Source: DATLGB01 sp038258425 (GTDB lineage: Bacteria; Actinomycetota; Thermoleophilia; Solirubrobacterales; Solirubrobacteraceae). From it: DNA of 64,000 bases. Every line of letters begins with the position of its first letter. Positions within the stretch are counted from its first letter, which is position 1. The stretch is taken from contig JBBSPV010000007.1 of NCBI GenBank assembly GCA_038258425.1, positions 1-64,000 on the forward strand, written 5' to 3'. This document shows, piece by piece, positions 1 through 7,607 of the stretch. The notes below the pieces were generated by a model that saw only the letters and a program-made list of their open reading frames with translations, ran no database searches and was not told the origin of the DNA. The position numbers and the translations under genes were made by a program.

Positions 1-7
1 CGCCGCC

Positions 8-49
8 GCGGCCGCGCAGGCTCTGCCCGCGGCCGCGCAGGCCCTGCCC
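8..49. repeat. 21-bp tandem repeat, two copies
   Basis: Two adjacent 21-bp units (8-28 and 29-49) differ at one position (t versus c in the 'ctctgccc'/'ccctgccc' part). A third partial copy starts at 50. The unit is a multiple of three bases, but no gene is recognised here, so it is called only as a repeat. Confidence 0.6.
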
Positions 50-352
50 GCGGCGGCGCCGGCCGAAGCCCGGGCGCCGGGACGGCGCGCCCGAGCAGGA
101 CGAAAGGCGGGCAGGTGACGGAGAACGCACGCTCGGCCGCCTCCTGCCGCGAAGCGCGAGCATCACCAGCCTCTCGAGCCGTCCCCCCGCGCTTCGAGCG
201 GAGGCTGGGCGCCGTGACAGGCACGCCCAGCACGAGCCGCAGTTCAGCCGCTCGAGATGCTGGAAGCGCGCGTCGGGGAGCGGACCGCCCGCGCCGGCGC
301 CCGCCGCCCCTCCTTACCAGCCGCGGTCGCCGTTCGGGCGCTTGCAGGCCGC

Positions 353-395
353 GTGACCGGGGTTCTGCGCCTCAGAGACGCGAAACCCCGGTCAC
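353..395 (-). terminator. Strong stem-loop after rplL (attenuator or terminator)
   Basis: A perfect 12-bp inverted repeat pairs 353-364 with 384-395 around a 19-nt loop, starting 7 nt after the rplL stop. There is no long T run. In many bacteria the rplL-rpoB interval carries a partial terminator or processing site that sets the ratio of L7/L12 to RNA polymerase subunits. That role is inferred from position. Confidence 0.6.
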
Positions 396-401
396 GGCGC
401 C

Positions 402-791
402 CTACTTGACCTCGACGGAGGCGCCGGCCTCCTCGAGCTCACCCTTGAGCTTGTCGGCCTCGTCGCGCTCGACGCCCTCCTTGATGGGCTTCGGCGCCTC
501 GTCGACGAGCGCCTTGGCCTCCTTCAGGCCGAGGCCGGTCGCCGCGCGGACGACCTTGATGACCTGGATCTTCTTGTCGCCGGGGCCCGTGAGGACGACG
601 TCGAAGGCGGACTGCTCCTCGGCGGCCTCGCCGCCGCCGCCGTCGCCGTCCGCGGCGCCCGCGGGCGCGGCGGCCGCGACGGCCGTCGCGGACACGCCGA
701 ACTCCTCCTCGAGCGCCTTGATGCGCTCGGAGAGCTCGAGCACGGAGATCGTCTTGAGCTCCTCGATCCAGTCCTGGGTGGTGGTAGCCAT
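402..791 (-). CDS. rplL: 50S ribosomal protein L7/L12
   Basis: A 129-aa protein with the classic L7/L12 layout: a helical N-terminal dimerisation domain (about 1-40), a flexible Ala/Gly-rich hinge (about 37-60) and the conserved C-terminal factor-binding domain (about 62-129) containing KIQVIKVVRAATGLGLKEAK. It forms the ribosomal stalk that recruits and activates translational GTPases. It starts 5 nt after the rplJ stop, so the two are co-translated as usual. A strong stem-loop follows the stop codon. The assignment is secure. Confidence 0.98.
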   Translation of the reverse strand: MATTTQDWIEELKTISVLELSERIKALEEEFGVSATAVAAAAPAGAADGDGGGGEAAEEQSAFDVVLTGPGDKKIQVIKVVRAATGLGLKEAKALVDEAPKPIKEGVERDEADKLKGELEEAGASVEVK

Positions 792-796
792 GTCGG

Positions 797-1444
797 TCAG
801 TTCCCTTCGGAGTCTTGGGTGATTTCGTCCTCGGCGGCGACGACCTCGTCGGTCGCGGCCTCGGCCTGCTCGCCCGTCGGCGCGTCGGCCGGGACGTCCT
901 GCGCCGGCGGAGCCGGCTGATCGCCGCCGACCAGGCCCTGCTCGGCCATCTGGGCGAGCTGGCGGCCGAGGCCGGAGATGAGGTTGCTCATGCCGGCCGC
1001 GAGGCCGGTCAGGGGCGAGGCGACCATGCCCACGAGGCGCCCGTAGAGGACGTCGCGGGACGGCAGCCGGGAGATGGCGAGGATCTCGTCCGCGCTCAGC
1101 GGCGCCCCGTCCATCCAGCCGCCCTTGAAGGTCAGCAGGCCGGAGGTGCGGCCGAAGTCGGCCAGCGCCTTGGCGGCCGCCGCCGCGTCGCCGCGGATGA
1201 ACGTCAGCGCCGTCGGGCCCACGAGGTGCTCCTTGAGGCCCGAGGCGTCCGCCCGGTCGGCGGCGCGCTCGGTCAGCGTGTTCTTGGTGACCCGGAAGGT
1301 CGCGTCGGCTCCGCGCAGCGCGGTGCGCAGCTCGGCGGCCTGCGGCACGGAGATGCCGCGGTAGTCCACCGCGAAGACGGCGTCCGCTTCCTGGATCTGG
1401 CCGGCGACCTCATCGATCGTCGCGGCCTTGGTGGCTCGGTCCAA
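797..1444 (-). CDS. rplJ: 50S ribosomal protein L10
   Basis: A 215-aa protein. The N-terminal part (about 1-130) matches L10 (AVFAVDYRGISVPQAAELR; TKNTLTERA) and anchors the L7/L12 stalk to 23S rRNA. The last ~40 residues form an acidic Ala/Pro/Glu tail beyond the usual L10 length, common in actinobacteria. The start is TTG at 1442-1444, preceded about 9 nt upstream by an aggaaagga ribosome binding site; no ATG or GTG fits better. The gene follows a 90-nt untranslated gap after rplA that may be an autoregulatory leader. Confidence 0.96.
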   Translation of the reverse strand: MDRATKAATIDEVAGQIQEADAVFAVDYRGISVPQAAELRTALRGADATFRVTKNTLTERAADRADASGLKEHLVGPTALTFIRGDAAAAAKALADFGRTSGLLTFKGGWMDGAPLSADEILAISRLPSRDVLYGRLVGMVASPLTGLAAGMSNLISGLGRQLAQMAEQGLVGGDQPAPPAQDVPADAPTGEQAEAATDEVVAAEDEITQDSEGN

Positions 1445-1534
1445 CGGGGGTGTCCTTTCCTGTCCGGGGCTTCGTGCAGTCGCCTTCAGCGGCCGCGGCC
1501 CGGGGTCTGTGGGAAGGCAGGGGTAAGCCGGGCG
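1445..1534 (-). ncRNA. Possible L10 leader (r-protein autoregulation)
   Basis: This 90-nt gap separates rplA from rplJ, the position of the L10 leader RNA to which the L10-L12 complex binds in many bacteria. The minus strand contains a GC-rich block, a gaaggcgac segment and the rplJ ribosome binding site. I could not establish the full kink-turn structure by eye. The call rests on position and on the length of the non-coding gap. Confidence 0.35.
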
Positions 1535-2278
1535 CTATGCGGCCGCCGGCGCCTCCTGCTGGGAGGTCTCGTCGCCCGTCAGCCCGCGCGTGCGCGCCGG
1601 GTCGACCTTGACGCCCGGCCCGTGGGTCGAGGCGAGGGTGACGGTGCGCAGGTACTTGCCCTTCGCGGCGCTCGGCTTCGCGCGGATGAGCTCGTCGATC
1701 ACCGCGGCGTAGTTGCCGAGCAGCTGGTCGTCCGGGAACGACGTCTTGCCGAGGGAGAGATGGACGATCGCGGTGCGGTCCGTCCGGTACTCGACCTTGC
1801 CGGCCTTGGACTCCTCGACGGCCTTGGCGACGTCCATGGTCACCGTCCCGACCTTCGGGTTGGGCATCTTGCCCTGCGGCCCGAGGATGCGGCCCAGGCG
1901 ACCGACGACCGGCATCATGTCCGGCGTCGCGATGGCGATGTCGAAGTCCGTGAAGCCATCGTCGGAGATGCGCTTGGCGAGATCCTCGGCGCCGACGACG
2001 TCCGCGCCCGCCTCCTCGGCCTCCTTCGCCTTGTCGCCGCGGGCGAAGACCGCGACGGTCACGTCGCGGCCGAGGCCGTGGGGCATGGAGATTGTGCCGC
2101 GCAGCTGCTCGTCCGCGTGGCGGACGTTGAGGCCGGTGCGGATGTGGACCTCGAGCGTCTCGTCGGCCTTGCCCGTCTTGATGTCCTTGACGAGCGCGAT
2201 GGCCTCGGCGGGCTCGTACTCGCGGTCGCGGTCGACCTTCGCGCGCGCCTCGAGGTACTTCTTGCCGTGCTTGGCCAT
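1535..2278 (-). CDS. rplA: 50S ribosomal protein L1
   Basis: A 247-aa protein with a typical L1 sequence: the N-terminal KHGKKYLEARAKVD, the central GRILGPQGKMPNPKVGTVT that marks the family, and a C-terminal KGKYLRTVTLASTHGPGVKVD. L1 binds the mobile L1 stalk of 23S rRNA and helps tRNA exit. It represses rplKA translation in several bacteria. The ATG overlaps the rplK stop by one base, indicating coupling. A short Ala/Glu-rich tail follows the conserved end. Confidence 0.98.
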   Translation of the reverse strand: MAKHGKKYLEARAKVDRDREYEPAEAIALVKDIKTGKADETLEVHIRTGLNVRHADEQLRGTISMPHGLGRDVTVAVFARGDKAKEAEEAGADVVGAEDLAKRISDDGFTDFDIAIATPDMMPVVGRLGRILGPQGKMPNPKVGTVTMDVAKAVEESKAGKVEYRTDRTAIVHLSLGKTSFPDDQLLGNYAAVIDELIRAKPSAAKGKYLRTVTLASTHGPGVKVDPARTRGLTGDETSQQEAPAAA

Positions 2279-2703
2279 CAGGCGCTCACCTCGACGCCCA
2301 TGGAGCGGGCGGTGCCGGCGATGATCTTCTCGGCCTGGTCGACGTCGTGGGCGTTGAGATCGGCGAGCTTCTGCTCCGCGATGGAGCGGACCTGGTCGCG
2401 CGTGATCGTGCCGACCTTGTTGCGGTTGGGCTCGCCCGAGCCCTTCTCGACCCCGATCGCCTGGCGGATGAGCACCGCGGCCGGCGGGGTCTTGGTGACG
2501 AATGTGAAGGAACGATCCTCGAAGACGGTGATCTCGACGGGGATCGTCGTGCCCATGTCGCCCGAGGTCGCGGCGTTGAACGCCTTGACGAACTCCATGA
2601 TGTTGATGCCGTGCTGGCCCAGGGCCGGGCCGACGGGCGGCGCCGGGGAGGCCTGGCCTCCGGGGGCCTGCAGCTTGATGGTGGTGAGGACTTTCTTGGC
2701 CAT
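2278..2703 (-). CDS. rplK: 50S ribosomal protein L11
   Basis: A 141-aa protein, the standard L11 length. The proline-rich N-terminal motif (QASPAPPVGPALGQHGINIM) and the C-terminal RNA-binding domain (about 75-141, with KVGTITRDQVRSIAEQK) are intact. L11 binds the GTPase-associated region of 23S rRNA and is part of the thiostrepton/RelA-sensing site. A 113-nt gap with an 11-bp stem-loop precedes it, and it is coupled to rplA. Confidence 0.98.
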   Translation of the reverse strand: MAKKVLTTIKLQAPGGQASPAPPVGPALGQHGINIMEFVKAFNAATSGDMGTTIPVEITVFEDRSFTFVTKTPPAAVLIRQAIGVEKGSGEPNRNKVGTITRDQVRSIAEQKLADLNAHDVDQAEKIIAGTARSMGVEVSA

Positions 2704-2748
2704 AGGTGAGCGGTGGGAGTGTAGGGGCGGATGAGGTCTCGCCGGTCA

Positions 2749-2803
2749 GGCGACCGCCCCGTCGGGACGTCAGCCGGTCGGCGTTCGTGATCGGGCGGTC
2801 GCC
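2749..2803 (-). promoter_or_regulatory. Stem-loop between nusG and rplK
   Basis: A perfect 11-bp inverted repeat (2749-2759 with 2793-2803) encloses a 33-nt loop inside the 113-nt gap between nusG and rplK. It would form in the leader of the rplK-rplA transcript. It could be an intrinsic attenuator after nusG or a structured L1-binding leader. Position and symmetry are seen directly; the role is inferred. Confidence 0.45.
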
Positions 2804-2816
2804 TTCGGCGACGTCA

Positions 2817-3341
2817 CTACACCTTCTTGACCTGGTCGTAGCCGACCTCGACGGGCGTCTCGCGGCCGAAGATCGAGACGAGGACCTTCAGGCGCGCCGC
2901 GTCCTCGTTGATCTCGGCGATCTCGCCGGAGAAGTCCGACAGCGGCCCGGAGATGACCTTGACGGTCTCCCCGATCGTGAACTGCGCGCGGCTGGGGGCG
3001 CGGACGGCGATCTCGCGGTGCAGCAGCCGGTCGACCTCGCCCTGCGTGAGCGGCACGGGCTCGTTGGAGGCCCCGACGAAGCCCGTGACGCCCGGCGTGT
3101 TCTTCACGAGCGACCAGGAGTCCTCGTTGAGCTCCATGTTCACGAGCACGTAGCCCGGCATGGTGCGCTTCTCGACGGAGATCTTCTGGTTGTCCTTGTT
3201 GACCTCCTGCACGCTCTCCGTCGGCACGACGACCTGCCGCACCCGCCGCTGCTGGGAGAGGGACACGACACGGTGCTCGAGGTTCTGCTTGACCTTGTTC
3301 TCGTGCCCGGAGTAGGTGTTGATGACGTACCAGCGGAACAT
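2817..3341 (-). CDS. nusG: Transcription termination/antitermination factor NusG
   Basis: A 174-aa protein that starts directly with the NGN domain (MFRWYVINTYSGHENKVKQ). It continues through the conserved PGYVLVNMEL and TPGVTGFVG segments to a C-terminal KOW domain (about 118-174, with GETVKVISGPLSDFSGEI). NusG binds RNA polymerase and links it to Rho or the ribosome. Many actinobacterial NusG proteins have a long acidic N-terminal extension; this one has none. The gene is 19 nt downstream of secE. Confidence 0.97.
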   Translation of the reverse strand: MFRWYVINTYSGHENKVKQNLEHRVVSLSQQRRVRQVVVPTESVQEVNKDNQKISVEKRTMPGYVLVNMELNEDSWSLVKNTPGVTGFVGASNEPVPLTQGEVDRLLHREIAVRAPSRAQFTIGETVKVISGPLSDFSGEIAEINEDAARLKVLVSIFGRETPVEVGYDQVKKV

Positions 3342-3360
3342 GCTCTGCTCAAGCCTTCGG

Positions 3361-3876
3361 TTAGAGGATGGCGTTCACGACGGGCTGCCAGATGGCGTCC
3401 ATGAGGCCGAGCCAGCCGCCGGCGATCAGGACGAAGCCCAGCACGACGGCTGTGGCCTGGAAGACGTGCTTGCGATCGGGCCAGTCGACGCGGCGCAGCT
3501 CGGCCACGCACGCCTGCAGGAAGGTGAGGATCCGGCTGCGGTCCTTCGGCTCCTCGGCGACCTCGCGCTCGCCGGCGCCGCCGCCGCCGCGGCGACCGCC
3601 GCCGCCCGCCTCGGCCGCCTCGCGGCGCAGATCGTCCTCGGCGACGTCCGGCGCGCGCTCGTAGTCGTCCCCGCGCCCGGCCTCAGCGATGCGCGCCTCG
3701 TCGGCCGGACCGGCTTCGGCGAGTCGTGCCTCATCGGCGTAGGGCGTGGCGCCGCGCAGCACGTCGGGCGTGTCGTCAGCGAACCCGTTCTCGCGCGAGG
3801 GCGCGTGCCCGGAGTCTCCCCCGGCCTTCGCGCGCCGTCGCTGGCGCGCCTTCGAGCGCTGACGATCCCGGGCCAC
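3361..3876 (-). CDS. secE: Preprotein translocase subunit SecE
   Basis: A 171-aa protein. Only the last ~60 residues are the SecE core, with the conserved amphipathic helix (ELRRVDWPDRKHVFQAT) and one transmembrane helix (about 142-162). The N-terminal ~110 residues are a basic then acidic, Ala/Gly-rich low-complexity extension, so the protein is much longer than the ~65-aa minimal SecE. It forms the SecYEG channel. The start is GTG at 3874-3876, 10 nt after rpmG. No tRNA-Trp lies between rpmG and secE, unlike many bacteria. Confidence 0.93.
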   Translation of the reverse strand: MARDRQRSKARQRRRAKAGGDSGHAPSRENGFADDTPDVLRGATPYADEARLAEAGPADEARIAEAGRGDDYERAPDVAEDDLRREAAEAGGGGRRGGGGAGEREVAEEPKDRSRILTFLQACVAELRRVDWPDRKHVFQATAVVLGFVLIAGGWLGLMDAIWQPVVNAIL

Positions 3877-3886
3877 GGCGTGGTCC

Positions 3887-4051
3887 CTAGCGGGTCTCGC
3901 GATGCCCGGTGTGGCAGCGGCACCAGCGGCAGTACTTGCGCAGGCTGACGCGATCCGGGTTGTTGCGCTTCGACTTGTTGGTCTGGTAGTTCCGGCGCTT
4001 GCACTCCTCGCAGGCGAGGGTGACGGCGATCCGGACGTCTCCGCGAGCCAT
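3887..4051 (-). CDS. rpmG: 50S ribosomal protein L33
   Basis: A 54-aa protein starting MARGDVRIAVTLACEEC, with four zinc-ligand cysteines in two CxxC pairs (CEEC and CRWC). This is therefore the zinc-binding (C+) L33 type. An in-frame upstream start (4127-4129) would add 26 non-conserved residues; the ATG at 4049-4051 matches the family start. It is the first gene of the secE-nusG-rpl block. A candidate TAGAGT -10 lies at 4132-4137 and a hairpin (4086-4117) lies in the leader. Confidence 0.95.
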   Translation of the reverse strand: MARGDVRIAVTLACEECKRRNYQTNKSKRNNPDRVSLRKYCRWCRCHTGHRETR

Positions 4052-4085
4052 GGGAAAGCTGACTCCGTGATTCTCTAGGTGGTCG

Positions 4086-4157
4086 GCGCCGGACGAAGGA
4101 AAACCCCGCTCCGGCGCGAGGTCGATCATGAACTCTAGCGGCCGCGCGCGCGTAAGG
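4086..4157. promoter_or_regulatory. Divergent promoter region rpmG / S51 gene
   Basis: On the minus strand TAGAGT (4132-4137) is a plausible -10 for rpmG. The leader would carry a perfect 8-bp hairpin (4086-4093 with 4110-4117, 16-nt loop). On the plus strand TAAGGT (4152-4157) lies 7 nt before the GTG of the S51 gene and fits a leaderless promoter. No clear -35 is seen for either. Confidence 0.45.
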
Positions 4158-4164
4158 TGGCGGC

Positions 4165-4812
4165 GTGTCCGCGCCCGTGTTCCTCATCGGCGGCGGCCGC
4201 GACCCGGCGGGGGTGGCGGCGTCGCACGCGCCGTTCGCGGCGGCCGTGGACGGGCCCGTCCTGTGCGTCTGCGAGGACGATCCGCAGCGCTGGGAGGCGG
4301 GCCTGCGCTCCGCCGGCCTCGACGACCTCCACACGGTCGGACTGGACGACCCGTTGCCGGCGCCGGACGGCTACGGCGGCGTCTACGTCGGCGGCGGCCT
4401 GACGCCGGCCTACGCGCAGGCGCTGGCCGAGTGGGGCGCGCCGTTGCGCACCGCGGGCGTCCCCTACGCCGGCTTCTCGGCCGGCGCGGCGGTCGCGGCG
4501 ACGACGGCGCTCGTCGGCGGCTGGCGGCTCGGCGGCCGGGTCGTCTGCGACGAGGACGCCGGCGAGGAGCTCGACGAGCTGACCGTCCGGCCCGGCCTCG
4601 GCCTCGTGCCCTTCGCGGTCGAGGTGCACGCGACGCAGTGGGGCACGCTCACGCGGCTCGCCCACGCGGTGGCGGGCGGCCTCGTGGCCGGCGGCGTCGC
4701 GGTCGACGAGCACACGTGCGTGCAGGTGCGCGGCGACGAGCTGCGCGTCAGCGGCTGGGGCAGCGCCTACCGCGTCGGCCCGGGCGCGCTGCAGGTGCTG
4801 CCGGGCGGCTGA
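4165..4812 (+). CDS. Peptidase S51 / cyanophycinase-like protein
   Basis: A 215-aa protein with the type-1 glutamine-amidotransferase-like fold of peptidase family S51 (dipeptidase E and cyanophycinase relatives). The nucleophile elbow GFSAGAAV places the catalytic Ser at about residue 105. A His at about 155 (VEVHATQWG) is a candidate triad member. The early GGGRDP and GGVYVGGGL loops are typical. The start is GTG at 4165, 7 nt after TAAGGT, with no Shine-Dalgarno, so it is probably leaderless. The substrate (an Asp-X dipeptide or other peptide) is unknown. It stands alone, convergent with the Lrp gene. Confidence 0.8.
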   Translation: MSAPVFLIGGGRDPAGVAASHAPFAAAVDGPVLCVCEDDPQRWEAGLRSAGLDDLHTVGLDDPLPAPDGYGGVYVGGGLTPAYAQALAEWGAPLRTAGVPYAGFSAGAAVAATTALVGGWRLGGRVVCDEDAGEELDELTVRPGLGLVPFAVEVHATQWGTLTRLAHAVAGGLVAGGVAVDEHTCVQVRGDELRVSGWGSAYRVGPGALQVLPGG

Positions 4813-4816
4813 GCCC

Positions 4817-5287
4817 TCACCGTGGCGCGTCGCCCGCGACGGCGCGCACGAGCGGCAGCGTCCGGTAGGGGACCTGGGTCGACATCGCGATGTGGCTCGT
4901 CGAGCGCAGCACGGCGGGCGTGTGGACCATCGCGTTGATGACCTCCTGCAGGTGGCCGTTGTCGCGCGCGACGACGCGGCACAGCAGGTCGCGCGGCCCC
5001 GTCGTCCCGTGGACCTCGAGCACCTCGGGGATGCTGTCGAGCACCGCGACCGCCTGCTCCAGCCGGCCCTGCGCGATCTCGAGGAAGACGAAGGCCAGGA
5101 CGGGGCAGCCGATCGCCTCCGGCGCGACGTCCGGACCGAAGGACCGGATGGCGCCCCGGTCGACGAGCTTGGCCAATCGGGCCTGCACGGTCCCGCGCGC
5201 GACGCCGAGCCGGCGGGCGGCCTCGACCTGCCCGATGCGCGGTTGACGCGTGAGCAGCTCGACGAGGTCGGCGTCCAGGCGGTCCAT
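4817..5287 (-). CDS. Lrp/AsnC family transcriptional regulator
   Basis: A 156-aa protein with an N-terminal winged helix-turn-helix (about 1-50; RIGQVEAARRLGVARGTVQARL) and a C-terminal RAM ligand-binding domain (about 65-145). Such regulators form octamers and sense amino acids. It is transcribed divergently from phenylalanine 4-hydroxylase, and a perfect palindrome lies 2 nt upstream of its start codon. It therefore probably controls itself and the hydroxylase, with phenylalanine or tyrosine as likely ligand (inference from neighbours). Confidence 0.88.
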   Translation of the reverse strand: MDRLDADLVELLTRQPRIGQVEAARRLGVARGTVQARLAKLVDRGAIRSFGPDVAPEAIGCPVLAFVFLEIAQGRLEQAVAVLDSIPEVLEVHGTTGPRDLLCRVVARDNGHLQEVINAMVHTPAVLRSTSHIAMSTQVPYRTLPLVRAVAGDAPR

Positions 5288-5289
5288 CG

Positions 5290-5325
5290 CTGGTCATCTT
5301 GACCAGTTGCACGTCGGAACGCAAC
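5290..5325. promoter_or_regulatory. Candidate Lrp operator
   Basis: A perfect palindrome CTGGTCAtctTGACCAG (5290-5306) has 7-bp arms and a 3-bp spacer. A second inverted repeat GTTGC/GCAAC (5306-5310 with 5321-5325) follows at once. The pair sits between the divergent Lrp and phenylalanine hydroxylase genes, right against the Lrp start. Lrp/AsnC proteins bind ~15-bp dyads, so this is the natural operator candidate. Confidence 0.6.
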
Positions 5326-5388
5326 GCATCTGCGGGCAGCTGTCCAACCCGGCTTGTCAACCGCCCGGGCGCGCGCGACCGTGTCGGG

Positions 5389-6276
5389 ATGTTCGAGGAG
5401 GGCCAGCTCTACTCCCCCGTCACCGAGGCCGACGACGGCTCGGTCACCGTTCACCTCGCGCCGAACCACCCCGGCGCCGCCGACCCGGCCTACCTCGCGC
5501 GCCGTGGCGAGATCGCCCGCGCGGCGCTGCACTGGACGCCGGGGACGCCCGCGCCCGTGATCGACTACTCGCGGGCCGAGCACGAGACGTGGCGGACGGT
5601 CTGCCGCGAGCTCTACGCCAAGCACGCCCGGCTCGCCCACTCCGCCTACCTCGAGGCCTGGGAGGCGGTCGCCCTGCCGACCGACCGCGTCCCCCAGCTC
5701 GACGATGCCTCGGCGCGGATCGCGGCCTGCACCGGCTTCCGCTTCGAGCCCGCCCCCGGGCTCGTGCCGCTGCGCACCTTCTACGGCTCGCTCGCCGACG
5801 ACGTCTTCCACTCCACGCAGTACCTGCGCCACCCGTCCCAGCCCCTCTACACGCCGGAGCCCGACCTCGTGCACGAGGTCGTCGGCCACGGGGTCTGCCT
5901 CGCGGCCCGGCCGTTCGCCGAGCTGCACCGCGCCGCGGGCGCGGCCGCGCGCCGGCTGGAGTCCGAGGACGCGCTGCGCTTCCTCGCGCGCGTGTTCTGG
6001 TTCACCTGCGAGTTCGGCGTCATCGAGGAGGGCGGCGACCTGCGCTGCTACGGCGCCGGCCTGCTCTCCTCCTGGGGGGAGATCGAGGAGTTCCGCGCGG
6101 CCGACATCCGCCCCCTCGACTTCGCGGAGATGGGCACGGCGGAGTACGACATCACCCGCTACCAGCCGATCCTCTACCGCGCCGAGTCGCTGGCACACCT
6201 CGAGGACGCGGTGGGCGGGTTCTTCGCGGAGATGGACGACGACACGCCGGACCGGCTGGCGGTCGCGGCGACCTGA
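5389..6276 (+). CDS. phhA: Phenylalanine 4-hydroxylase
   Basis: A 295-aa protein of the aromatic amino acid hydroxylase family, the usual size for the single-domain bacterial enzyme. It converts phenylalanine to tyrosine with tetrahydropterin and O2. The iron-binding facial triad is visible: His162 and His167 in LVHEVVGHG and Glu208 in FWFTCEFGV. The ATG at 5389 matches the family N-terminus (FEEGQLYSPV); an in-frame start at 5299 would run through the operator. No pterin-recycling gene (phhB) is in the window. It is probably regulated by the divergent Lrp protein. Confidence 0.92.
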   Translation: MFEEGQLYSPVTEADDGSVTVHLAPNHPGAADPAYLARRGEIARAALHWTPGTPAPVIDYSRAEHETWRTVCRELYAKHARLAHSAYLEAWEAVALPTDRVPQLDDASARIAACTGFRFEPAPGLVPLRTFYGSLADDVFHSTQYLRHPSQPLYTPEPDLVHEVVGHGVCLAARPFAELHRAAGAAARRLESEDALRFLARVFWFTCEFGVIEEGGDLRCYGAGLLSSWGEIEEFRAADIRPLDFAEMGTAEYDITRYQPILYRAESLAHLEDAVGGFFAEMDDDTPDRLAVAAT

Positions 6277-6283
6277 CGCCGCC

Positions 6284-7300
<1,017 letters not shown>

Positions 7301-7312
7301 GCCGGCCGGAGG

Positions 7313-7543
7313 CTAGGGCTGCGCGTGCACCCTGCCCTCGGCGCCGGTCAGACGCGCGAAGGCAGGATGCCGCAGCGATCGACCCGAGCCGGCGCGCGGG
7401 TTCCCGGCTGGCAGACCGGGTACGGGGTGGAGCGCGCCTGGGCTTCGGGGAAGGCGACCGTCTGGAGCAGGGATTCTCGGGAGGCGACGGTCAGCACGCT
7501 TGGCAATCTGCCAGCCGCTGGCCGCCGCGTCGTCCGCCTGCAT
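7313..7543 (-). CDS. Possible small protein between RTX gene and murB
   Basis: A 76-aa frame starts at an ATG (7541-7543) preceded by an excellent ribosome binding site (gagggaggatc, 6 nt spacing). Its stop TAG lies inside the murB -10 hexamer. It is Arg/Pro/Ala-rich with no recognised domain. A second minus-strand frame over the same DNA also looks protein-like (it contains VLTVASRESLL and ends ...CGILPSRV), so the real frame is uncertain and an indel cannot be excluded. The 307-nt gap 7301-7607 otherwise holds nothing recognised. Confidence 0.3.
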   Translation of the reverse strand: MQADDAAASGWQIAKRADRRLPRIPAPDGRLPRSPGALHPVPGLPAGNPRAGSGRSLRHPAFARLTGAEGRVHAQP

Positions 7544-7607
7544 GGCGATCCTCCCTCGTCCGAAGGGATGACCCGCGGAGCGTGGAGGTCGCCCGCCCGG
7601 AAGCGCC

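Larger units (their letters stand above)
1..401. other. rplL-rpoB intergenic region, no gene seen
   Basis: No convincing coding sequence is visible in this stretch. It lies downstream of rplL on the minus strand, where rpoB is expected just beyond the left edge. It holds a short tandem repeat near the edge (8-49), an 8-bp inverted repeat (204-211 with 224-231) and a perfect 12-bp inverted repeat close to the rplL stop (353-395). An open plus-strand frame (115-822) crosses rplL and is a composition artefact. Confidence 0.6.

Noticed and set aside
115..822. 235-aa plus-strand open frame over rplL
   Set aside because: It is antisense to rplL, low-complexity and Ser/Ala/Arg-rich, typical of a shadow frame in very GC-rich DNA.
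4086..4117. Hairpin resembling a tRNA arm upstream of rpmG, where tRNA genes often occur
   Set aside because: No T-loop consensus, anticodon arm or acceptor pairing could be built; it is kept only as a leader hairpin.
4135..6198. 687-aa minus-strand open frame
   Set aside because: It is antisense to the S51 and phenylalanine hydroxylase genes and reads through the Lrp gene in another frame; composition is Arg/Ala shadow-like.
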